Below the pieces are notes generated by a model, which was not told the DNA's origin, searched no databases, and worked only from the letters and a program-made list of their open reading frames with translations. This document shows, piece by piece, positions 27,016 through 34,072 of a stretch of DNA of 64,000 nucleotides. Position 1 is the stretch's first letter, and every line of letters begins with the position of its first letter. Source of the DNA: Sphingobacteriaceae bacterium (GTDB lineage Bacteria; Bacteroidota; Bacteroidia; Sphingobacteriales; Sphingobacteriaceae); contig JAQSWM010000009.1 in NCBI GenBank assembly GCA_029266635.1, positions 124,001-188,000 on the forward strand. The letters run 5' to 3'. A program made the position numbers and the translations under genes.

Positions 27016-27811
27016 AACTCAAAGCTATTTGTGGTGAAATGCCGAGATCGGGATGAGTAGCAACAGCAGCATCAATCCGGAAATTATTGTACAGCAAACC
27101 AAAGCCCGCATATTGCCTGAACGGGTTGGCCGACACTCCTCCACGGAAGGCAAGCCAGTCAATTACCTGATATTCCAGGCCTGACCTGAAATCCGCTTTC
27201 AACTCAAGTTCCTTTACGAGTCCACTGTTTAGCAAAAGCTTGTTTGAAACCCGGTACGATGCGCCAACCTCATAAATTGAGGGGATGACCGTGCTTAGCT
27301 GATTGCTGTATTTGCTGCTGGACGGATTTGCCAGATGGGCGCCCAGCAAGAGGTTTTCGGAAAGGAAATATTGTGCGCCGGCTTCAAAAGAATAGGCTTT
27401 CGCATCGCCATATTGCGGAATTTTCACTTGGTGATAATTGAAAGCTAAGGCTGCGAAAAGCTTCCCGCCAAAGTTTTTAGCGTAACTGAACGAGGCTTTC
27501 TGTTCGTTATATGCTGAAAAGCCGTAGCTCTCAAAACTAAGGCCAAGAGCATTCCCCTGCAAAGGATAAACGAGGACCGCAGATTTTGTGCTTAGATCAG
27601 GGTTTAGATACTGGCTTTGATATGCTGCGGAAAGCGCCGGCCGTTTAACTGCAGCTATCCCTGCCTGGTTGCTCTGCATGCTCCATTTATCCTGCAGCGC
27701 CACGCCCGTCATCCCAAGCGCTGTGGCACGAGGCCCGGGATTGGTTTGAGCGGAAGCCCAAACCGGCAGCCACAAAAGCGAGGCTGCCGCGATAAGCTTG
27801 TTAGTTTTCAG
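27005..27811 (-). CDS. Outer-membrane barrel protein (PorV/PorQ or FadL-like), CTG start
   Basis: The frame from 27811 codes for LKTNKLIAAASLLWLPVWASAQT, a textbook signal peptide, but its first codon is CTG; the codon-to-stop stretch upstream (in-frame TAG) has no ATG, GTG or TTG. A TTG at 27775 would cut the signal peptide to 11 residues. The mature protein (~245 residues) begins TALGMTGVALQDKWSMQSNQAG, as in PorV/PorQ and FadL-type proteins, and ends YEF. It overlaps the HhH-barrel gene by 11 bases and heads the same transcript. Confidence 0.7.
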   Translation of the reverse strand: MKTNKLIAAASLLWLPVWASAQTNPGPRATALGMTGVALQDKWSMQSNQAGIAAVKRPALSAAYQSQYLNPDLSTKSAVLVYPLQGNALGLSFESYGFSAYNEQKASFSYAKNFGGKLFAALAFNYHQVKIPQYGDAKAYSFEAGAQYFLSENLLLGAHLANPSSSKYSNQLSTVIPSIYEVGASYRVSNKLLLNSGLVKELELKADFRSGLEYQVIDWLAFRGGVSANPFRQYAGFGLLYNNFRIDAAVATHPDLGISPQIALSYEF

Positions 27812-27925
27812 TGTGTTGTGATTTAGGTAGTACTAATATAAAAATTATTCAGATTAAAATTATTTAGATGTACGGGCAGTAACAAAAGCTGTAATTTCAC
27901 GTCTTATTCCAAAGAAAAAACACAC

Positions 27926-28591
27926 ATGAAAAAATTAGTATTGAGTGCAGCCATTGCATTGATTGCCACGGGCGCATTCGCTCAAAACAAGATTAAAGAA
28001 GGGACGATTGTTTACTCGGCAGAGTACACTTTGCCTGCGGGCATGGAAGCGATGGCAAGCCAGCTTCCTAAAGAGCTCACTGTTTATTTCAAAGGCGATT
28101 CTGCTGTGAGCGTACAAAAAATGGGCATGGCAAACATCAACATGATTACTAACAAAAAAACAGATTACATGCGTTTGCTACTTGATATCCCGGTTGCAGG
28201 TAAAAAGTATTCTGTAAAATTTACCCCTGCAGATCAGGAAATGATGAGCGATAAATTCCCGGAATGGGAAGCAACAGCAGGTACTGAAACTAAAACAATT
28301 GGTGCTTACAAAGTGCAGAAGTACACGCTGAAAGATAAAAAATCAGGAAAAGAATTTGAGGGCTGGTTTACAAAAGATATTGATGTTCCTGTAAATTCGT
28401 TTACGATGTTGTTTGACCCGTCATACGGAGTTCCTGTTGAGTTTAGCTCAATTCAGAACGGCGTTACTTCAAAACTCACCGTAAAAGAATTGAAAGAAGG
28501 GCCTGTTCCAGCAAATTCATTTACTGCGGGCAATGATTTCGAAGAAATTACCGCAGAGCAGTTGCAGGCAATGCAAGGCGGCCGCCGTTAA
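27926..28591 (+). CDS. Exported GLPGLI/DUF4412-like protein
   Basis: 221 residues with a signal peptide (ATGAFAQ). The pattern KEGTIVYSAEY, a long beta-rich body with IGAYKVQKYTLKDKKSGKEFEGWFTKDIDVP and a pro-rich end resembles the GLPGLI and DUF4412 families, abundant periplasmic proteins of unknown job in Bacteroidota. It may resemble lipoprotein carriers in fold (inference). It is likely monocistronic. Confidence 0.75.
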   Translation: MKKLVLSAAIALIATGAFAQNKIKEGTIVYSAEYTLPAGMEAMASQLPKELTVYFKGDSAVSVQKMGMANINMITNKKTDYMRLLLDIPVAGKKYSVKFTPADQEMMSDKFPEWEATAGTETKTIGAYKVQKYTLKDKKSGKEFEGWFTKDIDVPVNSFTMLFDPSYGVPVEFSSIQNGVTSKLTVKELKEGPVPANSFTAGNDFEEITAEQLQAMQGGRR

Positions 28592-28633
28592 TAGCTGAAC
28601 TTTTTGAGGCTTTTTAACATACAAGCTAAAGTT

Positions 28634-28641
28634 TACCTTTG
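28634..28641 (+). promoter_or_regulatory. -7 box TACCTTTG, six bases before the ATG
   Basis: Exact TAnnTTTG. The next gene's ATG is at 28648, so the transcript would have almost no leader. An in-frame TTG at 28639 lies inside the box and is not the start. Confidence 0.55.
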
Positions 28642-28647
28642 AAGCCT

Positions 28648-30504
28648 ATGTTAAAAAGCCTTCTTTTTTGCCTGCGGTTTTTTTGCTTTTGGCTGATATT
28701 CTTCTTCGCAGACCGGCTCATCTTTCTTTTTTATTTCCACGATAAAGTATCTACTCTCGGTTTTGGCAACATTGCCAGGACATTTTTATATGGGCTGTGG
28801 ATGGACGCCTCAATGGCTGGATATCTTTCCGTCATACCATTGCTCGGGCTTCTTTTGGTTTGGGCAATCCCCTCCCTGAAAATATCCAGAAAGCCTGTCC
28901 TGATTTATTCCTGGCTGCTCATCGTTCCATTCTCCATCATCGTGGCAGCAAATTTCAATATCTACCGCGAGTGGGGCAGCAAGATCAATTACAGGGCGCT
29001 TGATTTCTTTTTCAACTCTACCCGTGAAGCAGTAGCATCCAGCAGCACATCGCCTGTACTTCTCTCCTTTTCTATCATCGGAGCGCTTATCATATTTTTT
29101 ATCTGGCTATCGCGAAAGCTAATCAAACCCATTCCGCCGCTGCCTGGCGCCCAACGTGCAGTACTGGGCTTTGTGCTCATCGCCCTGACCTTTCTCGCTA
29201 TCCGCGGAGGCTGGCAACTGTCGCCAATGAACGAGAGCATGGCATATTTTTCTGAAAAGCCTATCCTTAACCATGCAGCAATTAACACCGATTGGGCTTT
29301 GATGCATGATATCCTGGCGAATAAATACGGTACAAAAAATCCGTACGCCTATTTCAAGCCCGAAGAAGCAAAAAATATTGTTGCTGATTTATATGCGGTT
29401 CCGAACACCAATACTGAAACCATCCTTACAACCCAGCGCCCCAACGTGGTGGTGATTATCATGGAAAGCTTTACAGCGGACGTGATTGAGAGCCTTGGCG
29501 GCGAGCCGGGCGTTGCCCCGAATATGGAAAAGCTGGCTGCTGATGGGATTTTATTTACGAACATCTATGCTTCCGGCGACCGCACTGATAAAGGCCTGAT
29601 TGGGATATTGAGCGGCTTCCCATCACAGGCTACCCGCAGCATTATCAAGTCGAACAACAAACAGGAAAAACTGCCTTCGCTCTCGCAAACGCTGGCTAAA
29701 CAGGGCTACAAAACTTCATTCTACTATGGCGGAGAAAGCGAGTTTTTCAATGTCAAATCGTACGTACTGAGCCACAATTATCAGAAGCTGGTTGACAAAC
29801 CGACGTTCGACAAAAAGGATATGAACTCCAAGTGGGGTGCCTACGACCATGCGGTTTACAACAAGGCTTTAGCCGATGCAGAGCACGAGCCACAGCCCTT
29901 CTTCTGCGCCATCCAGACGCTCACCAACCACGAGCCATTTGAGCTGCCGGGCACACCAAAGTTCAAGGGAAAAGACGTATCGAACGAGTTCCGCAGCACA
30001 GCCTTTTACTCAGATTCTACACTTGCAGATTATCTCACACAGGCAAAAACTAAGCCCTGGTATAAAAACACTTTGTTCATCGTTGTCGCCGACCATGGGC
30101 ATTTGCTGCCAAAAGCAAAATACGAAATCCAGGATCCGCACCGTTTTCGTATTCCTTTGCTGTTCTATGGCGGGGCTTTAAAGGAGGATGTGCGGGGCAG
30201 GAAAGTTGAGAAGATTGGCAATCAGACGGATATTGCTGCCACCCTTTTTGCTCAAATGAACATTGATCACAGCGACTTCCATTGGAGCAAAGATCTACTG
30301 AACCCCGGAACAAAAGAGTTCAGCTTTTTCGATTGGGATAATGGCTTTGGATTTGTGACGCCGCAACAGGCGGTTTCTTTTGACAACGTGGGTAAGAATG
30401 TTATTTATACGAGAGAAAAACAAGCTGAAGCTGTAGACGATTCCTTAATTAGACAGGGTAAGGCGTATATGCAGAGGGTTTTTCAGGAGTATTTGGATTA
30501 TTGA
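28648..30504 (+). CDS. LTA-synthase-family sulfatase-fold membrane enzyme
   Basis: 618 residues from ATG 28648. About five membrane helices fill residues 1-185. The extracellular domain (about 260-560) has the alkaline-phosphatase fold of LtaS/EptA-type phosphotransferases: VVIIMESFTADVI with metal ligand Glu, GDRTDKGLIG with the Thr nucleophile, and VADHGHLLP with Asp-His ligands. In Gram-negatives such enzymes move phosphoglycerol or phosphoethanolamine onto envelope glycans or lipids. The acceptor is unknown. Confidence 0.88.
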   Translation: MLKSLLFCLRFFCFWLIFFFADRLIFLFYFHDKVSTLGFGNIARTFLYGLWMDASMAGYLSVIPLLGLLLVWAIPSLKISRKPVLIYSWLLIVPFSIIVAANFNIYREWGSKINYRALDFFFNSTREAVASSSTSPVLLSFSIIGALIIFFIWLSRKLIKPIPPLPGAQRAVLGFVLIALTFLAIRGGWQLSPMNESMAYFSEKPILNHAAINTDWALMHDILANKYGTKNPYAYFKPEEAKNIVADLYAVPNTNTETILTTQRPNVVVIIMESFTADVIESLGGEPGVAPNMEKLAADGILFTNIYASGDRTDKGLIGILSGFPSQATRSIIKSNNKQEKLPSLSQTLAKQGYKTSFYYGGESEFFNVKSYVLSHNYQKLVDKPTFDKKDMNSKWGAYDHAVYNKALADAEHEPQPFFCAIQTLTNHEPFELPGTPKFKGKDVSNEFRSTAFYSDSTLADYLTQAKTKPWYKNTLFIVVADHGHLLPKAKYEIQDPHRFRIPLLFYGGALKEDVRGRKVEKIGNQTDIAATLFAQMNIDHSDFHWSKDLLNPGTKEFSFFDWDNGFGFVTPQQAVSFDNVGKNVIYTREKQAEAVDDSLIRQGKAYMQRVFQEYLDY

Positions 30505-30552
30505 TTCTGTGCCGAAATATGATTATATTAGATTTAAAAAGATGGAGAAAAA

Positions 30553-30605
30553 TCATCCATATCTACCGGTATATGGGGAGATATGGATGAAAAAATCATC
30601 CATAT
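30553..30605 (+). promoter_or_regulatory. Three-part inverted repeat able to form two exclusive hairpins
   Basis: Segment 1 (30553-30564, TCATCCATATCT) is perfectly complementary to segment 2 (30579-30590, AGATATGGATGA) with a 14-base loop. Segment 3 (30596-30605, TCATCCATAT) repeats segment 1 and can pair with the last ten bases of segment 2 across a 5-A loop. Only one of the two hairpins can form at a time. The second ends nine bases before the ATG of the orphan lipoprotein gene (30615), so it could hide its translation start. Confidence 0.5.
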
Positions 30606-30614
30606 ATATTAGTT

Positions 30615-31118
30615 ATGCACCATTTTATGCGACACATCCTAAGCTTCATAGTACTTAATTTGACACTTGCTGCTTGTGGTAACAACTCAGCTCACAACGG
30701 TGCTCATCAGTCTGACACAACTCGACAGACTTTGGCTGCTTCGGCGACGAATTTTGCAAATAACGACACACTTATCGTTGACAGACAAGCTGCCGTGTTT
30801 ATAGAGCCTGACAGCATTAGAATTGAACGGGAGAAAAAACAATCAAGTGAAGAAGATTTTTATACTGCAGCTGACGACTATCTGTATTACCTAAGTTCAG
30901 TGAACAAGTTTCTCGATAGCGTTAAACTTAGGAAACTTTATACGACAGACAAGAAATACATTAAGTTCATTAGTAACGACAAGTCTGAGCAATTGATTAA
31001 AATTGACGAACTGCCACAATTATGGAGCATCTATTTCTTTGACCCGAGAAAAAAAGCAAAGGACATAGATATGACTATGGTTTGGGAAGAATACGAGGAA
31101 TATTATAGTAAAAAATAA
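30615..31118 (+). CDS. Orphan lipoprotein, AT-rich, unknown function
   Basis: 167 residues with a lipoprotein signal (NLTLAAC); ATG at 30615 or 30627. The mature part is Asp/Ser/Thr-rich, then charged (IRIEREKKQSSEEDFYTAADDYLYYL) and ends with WEEYEEYYSKK. No family is recognised. Base composition is more AT-rich than the neighbours. It sits between a switch-like repeat and an attC-like inverted repeat, so it has the look of a mobile cassette gene. Confidence 0.65.
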   Translation: MHHFMRHILSFIVLNLTLAACGNNSAHNGAHQSDTTRQTLAASATNFANNDTLIVDRQAAVFIEPDSIRIEREKKQSSEEDFYTAADDYLYYLSSVNKFLDSVKLRKLYTTDKKYIKFISNDKSEQLIKIDELPQLWSIYFFDPRKKAKDIDMTMVWEEYEEYYSKK

Positions 31119-31144
31119 CTCGCTTTTCAGACAGACCAAAAACG

Positions 31145-31280
31145 GTGCATAACACAGCCTTTGCAAAATGGCGGTTGACGTTGTTCTCGATATTTTTCTA
31201 CATTTAACTAAGTTTTGTGCCGGGTGACAATGAAGTGCTTTCTATCCGCCATCTTCGCAAAGCCTTAACCGTTAGCTGCT
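31145..31280. repeat. attC-like imperfect inverted repeat
   Basis: The left arm 31155-31174 (CAGCCTTTGCAAAATGGCGG) pairs with the right arm 31246-31264 (CCGCCATCTTCGCAAAGCC) with one bulged base and two mismatches, around a 71-base centre. Outside the arms lie TAAC (31150-31153) and, in inverted order, GTTAGCT (31271-31277). This order of outer TAAC/GTTA boxes, spacers, inner arms with an extrahelical base and a variable loop is that of integron attC sites. The outer box deviates from GTTRRRY at one position. No integrase is in the window. Confidence 0.45.
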
Positions 31281-31588
31281 ATAATCGAGAGCCAACAGAT
31301 CCTTCTCGATGAAAGTAAGCCAGCCATCTTCGACACTCGTGGGAAATAGGGCCATTCAGGTTGTTCATTAATGAATATTCACAGTCTAAGCTGGCGCCCG
31401 CGTGCCATGTATGCTTTAATATAGCGAATTCCTGTTTGTAATGAGTGCTTACAACAGTTTTTCAAATAACCCTCCAATAAATTATTCAGTTCAAGTCCAC
31501 GAGTAAGTTATACTCAAAATAACTGCAGACATTAAAACAGGATCGGCTTACATGAGGTTTTTGTATACAGAGGTAAGACAAAAACTAA
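31281..31588. other. Non-coding stretch before cbpA
   Basis: No convincing gene. A 27-codon minus-strand reading frame (31272-31355, ATG to TAA, ending ...WLTFIEKDLLALDYSS) abuts the attC-like right box and could be the tail of a lost gene, but chance cannot be ruled out. The 3' half should contain the cbpA promoter; no clear TAnnTTTG box is seen there. Confidence 0.3.
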
Positions 31589-32500
31589 ATGGAATTCATC
31601 GACTATTATAAAACCTTAGGCATTCCGAAGACAGCCACAGAATCGGAAATCAAATCGGCTTACCGGAAACTTGCCCGTAAGTACCACCCCGACGTAAATC
31701 CCGGAAACAAAGAAGCTGAAGCAAAATTTAAAGAGCTTAATGAGGCAAACGAGGTTTTAAGCAATGCTGAAAACCGCAAGAAATACGACAAATACGGCAA
31801 AGACTGGAAGCACGGCGAGGAGTATGAAAAAGCCCGGGCGCAGCAAAGCCAACAGCAACAACAGTATTCTTCACGCCAGTCCGGATACGGCGGCTTTGGC
31901 GGCCAGGACTATTCTGACTTTTTTGAATCCATGTTTGGAGGTGGCGGGTCATCATTCAACCAGGGGCACGGCAGCAGGTTTAAAGGCCAGGATTTCAACG
32001 CCGAATTGCACCTCGACTTAAAAGACGTTTACACCACGCAATCGCAAATCTTAGACGTAAACGGTGAAAAGATCAGATTAACCATCCCGTCAGGTGTAGA
32101 AAACGGGCAGACGATCAAAATAAAAGGCAAAGGTGCGCCCGGAGCAAATGGCGGGCCAGCCGGCGATCTCTACATCAGGTTCAATGTAAATAACCACACA
32201 GATTTCAAACGCGAAGGCAGCACTTTGTATCAGAACGTAGATTTAAACCTCTACACTTCTGTTTTGGGCGGCGAGATTAATGTAAAAACTTTCGACGGGA
32301 AGGTGAAACTGAAGGTGCCGCCCGGCACTAAAAACGGCACGAAAGTGAAGCTTAAAGGAAAAGGATTTCCGGTGTATAAGAAGGATGGAGAGTTTGGCGA
32401 TATGATTATAACATACCAGATCCAAATCCCAACCAATTTGAGTGAAAAAGAAATCGAGTTGTTTAAAGAACTTCAAAAAATCAGCACCAATGAACACTAA
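31589..32500 (+). CDS. cbpA: CbpA-type DnaJ co-chaperone
   Basis: 303 residues. Residues 1-70 are a J-domain with HPD at 33-35, then a Gln-rich and Gly/Phe linker ([31 protein letters not shown]) and a C-terminal DnaJ substrate-binding double barrel. It lacks the Cys-rich zinc finger, so it is a CbpA/type II J protein that stimulates DnaK. The last bases overlap cbpM by 11, as in other cbpAM operons. Confidence 0.92.
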   Translation: MEFIDYYKTLGIPKTATESEIKSAYRKLARKYHPDVNPGNKEAEAKFKELNEANEVLSNAENRKKYDKYGKDWKHGEEYEKARAQQSQQQQQYSSRQSGYGGFGGQDYSDFFESMFGGGGSSFNQGHGSRFKGQDFNAELHLDLKDVYTTQSQILDVNGEKIRLTIPSGVENGQTIKIKGKGAPGANGGPAGDLYIRFNVNNHTDFKREGSTLYQNVDLNLYTSVLGGEINVKTFDGKVKLKVPPGTKNGTKVKLKGKGFPVYKKDGEFGDMIITYQIQIPTNLSEKEIELFKELQKISTNEH

Positions 32501-32783
32501 GCAGCTAATACCGGCACAAATTCTTTGTTCGCACTATAACATTGAGGTCTCATTCTTTGATTCCTTGTACAAGATGGGTTTGATCCAGATTGAGGTTGTC
32601 GGGCAGGACCAATTTGTACATCAGGATAGGATCAATGATCTGGAGAAAATAATCAGGCTCCACAATGAACTCCACGTGAACCTGGAGGGCATTGATGTAA
32701 TCTTCAATTTACTGGAAAAAGAGCGTGAACTTCGGGAAGAATTAATTGCTCTTCAGAATAGGTTGAGGCTTTATGAGGAGTAA
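32490..32783 (+). CDS. cbpM: CbpM-type chaperone modulator (MerR-like)
   Basis: 97 residues from the ATG at 32490, inside the end of cbpA. The sequence ([27 protein letters not shown], then a coiled C-terminus [17 protein letters not shown]) is a MerR-like helical fold of the CbpM family, which binds the J domain of CbpA and blocks its action on DnaK. Gene order and overlap support this. Confidence 0.85.
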   Translation: MNTKQLIPAQILCSHYNIEVSFFDSLYKMGLIQIEVVGQDQFVHQDRINDLEKIIRLHNELHVNLEGIDVIFNLLEKERELREELIALQNRLRLYEE

Positions 32784-32813
32784 GTGAGGCAGGGGCTTTA
32801 ATTCTCGGACATC

Positions 32814-32828
32814 CTCGTTGCAAACGAG
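32814..32828. repeat. Short palindromic hairpin after cbpM
   Basis: CTCGTT (32814-32819) pairs with AACGAG (32823-32828) around GCA. There is no T-run. It could be a REP-type palindrome relic or a weak transcript end between the convergent cbpM and the orphan gene. Confidence 0.35.
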
Positions 32829-32867
32829 CATGTGAAGGCGAATGGGAATCCAGCTACTCTTTTTCTA

Positions 32868-33332
32868 CTATCTCTTTTGTTTTTTCTTATAATGAGGTAT
32901 AAAGTCTTGTGCATAGCAAGCCTTATCCGTTTTAAAAATACTTTTCTCAAACGCTTCTTTATGTAACTCTGGCAATTTCTTAAATCTTTTCATGCGAAGC
33001 CTATCAACCTTCTTGAGAGTTATAAAGTCATAAGTACCGCGTAACATCAGCACAACCTCGACCTGATCACAGTAATCTGAAAGCTTTATAGATGCTAACT
33101 CTATTCCCACACTTCTAAATAATACCGTATTCACGGAATTGGGTATCTCTACTTGGAAAAAACCATCTAAGTCTGTTTTGCCAACTTCAACGGTATCATT
33201 AATGATAATTGATACGTATGGCAAAGTTTCCAGGTCGTCATCAATTACCCTTCCTTTAAGTATTCTATTCTGAGAATAAAGGCTACTGATCGAAAACGCC
33301 AATACAATACAAACGACTAATAGCTTCTTCAT
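32868..33332 (-). CDS. Exported carboxypeptidase-regulatory-like domain protein, orphan
   Basis: 154 residues from ATG 33332 (MKKLLVVCIVLAFSISSLYS is the signal peptide; an ATG at 33359 adds nine residues). The mature N-terminus is a CarboxypepD_reg-like (SusC N-terminal extension) fold: LKGRVIDDDLETLPYVSIIINDTV..GKTDLDGFFQVEIP. The basic C-terminus ends HYKKKQKR. It is a free-standing version with no barrel attached. It is AT-rich, and upstream lies a hairpin with GTTAGAA, so it may also be a cassette-type insertion. Confidence 0.7.
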   Translation of the reverse strand: MKKLLVVCIVLAFSISSLYSQNRILKGRVIDDDLETLPYVSIIINDTVEVGKTDLDGFFQVEIPNSVNTVLFRSVGIELASIKLSDYCDQVEVVLMLRGTYDFITLKKVDRLRMKRFKKLPELHKEAFEKSIFKTDKACYAQDFIPHYKKKQKR

Positions 33333-33388
33333 CTTGATTATCAAAAAAACATAGAACAATTGCGCTAGTTTCTAACGAAGCGCTTACA

Positions 33389-33421
33389 ACGGCTCTGCGA
33401 CTCCTTTTGCCAATGAGCCGT
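33389..33421. repeat. Inverted repeat upstream of the orphan gene
   Basis: ACGGCTC (33389-33395) pairs perfectly with GAGCCGT (33415-33421). On the minus strand the stem is followed by GTTGTAAGCGCTTCGTTAGAAAC. It lies between the ferritin-like gene end and the orphan gene start and could be a terminator without T-run or half of a recombination site. Confidence 0.35.
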
Positions 33422-33424
33422 AAA

Positions 33425-34072
33425 TCATCCCACCTCCACCAACTCCCCCTCCAGCGCTTTCACCCATTCACCAAACAATCTCGCCTCAATCTCTACCGCT
33501 TTTTCCGCATGCCTTTCCCATTCAGGTGAAAATTGCTTTAACTGGTTCAGCATCTCCTCCAAATGTCCTTCTTCTTCTAAAATAATCGACTTTACATTTA
33601 CCCGGCTTCCCGCTTCATCCAGCGCCTGCTGATAAACAGGATAAAGCTCATCCGCCCTCACTTCTATCGCGTAAGTAACCAATAAATAAGCTGCAAACTT
33701 GAGATCGTATCCGCGTAAGCCTAACTCAGATTTCAAATACTTGCAAACTTCCACGTCTAACTTGTTAAGGTACAAACGGCTGTCGGCAGGTGCCAGCAGG
33801 TATTCGTCGGCATAAGTGGGACAATCTGTTTCGGAAAGTTTGCCTATTTGCTTCTTGAGATAATACGCGTGCCGGTGCTCTTCTGCCGCATGTTTCAAAA
33901 TGATAAGCGTCACCTCAGTTTTATGCTCGCAGGCAGAAATTTTGCGGGCACCGGTATTCTCCATCAGCGAAAGCGTGTTCAGCAGGCGGGCATGCAGGGC
34001 ATTATCAGCAACAAGTTGGGCAAAGAGCTTGGTCAAATCCATATCGGCAGGTATTTGGTCCAAAAATATCAT
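33425..34072 (-). CDS. Ferritin-like (diiron) protein coupled to bioA
   Basis: 215 residues, no signal peptide. Four helices carry carboxylate/His positions spaced as in diiron proteins: Glu38, Glu65-x-x-His68 (AEEHRHAY), Glu137 (YAIEVRADELY) and Glu167-x-x-His170 (LEEEGHLEEM). The ATG overlaps the bioA stop as TAATG, so translation is coupled. A distant link to the MiaE or rubrerythrin-like oxygenase group is possible. Pairing with biotin synthesis is unexplained; an oxidative step in pimelate supply is one thought (inference). Confidence 0.7.
   Translation of the reverse strand: MIFLDQIPADMDLTKLFAQLVADNALHARLLNTLSLMENTGARKISACEHKTEVTLIILKHAAEEHRHAYYLKKQIGKLSETDCPTYADEYLLAPADSRLYLNKLDVEVCKYLKSELGLRGYDLKFAAYLLVTYAIEVRADELYPVYQQALDEAGSRVNVKSIILEEEGHLEEMLNQLKQFSPEWERHAEKAVEIEARLFGEWVKALEGELVEVG

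Noticed and set aside
31272-31355. 27-codon minus-strand gene (ATG to TAA) beside the attC-like site
   Set aside because: Too short to support; it ends in the repeat box and may be chance, though the sequence looks protein-like.
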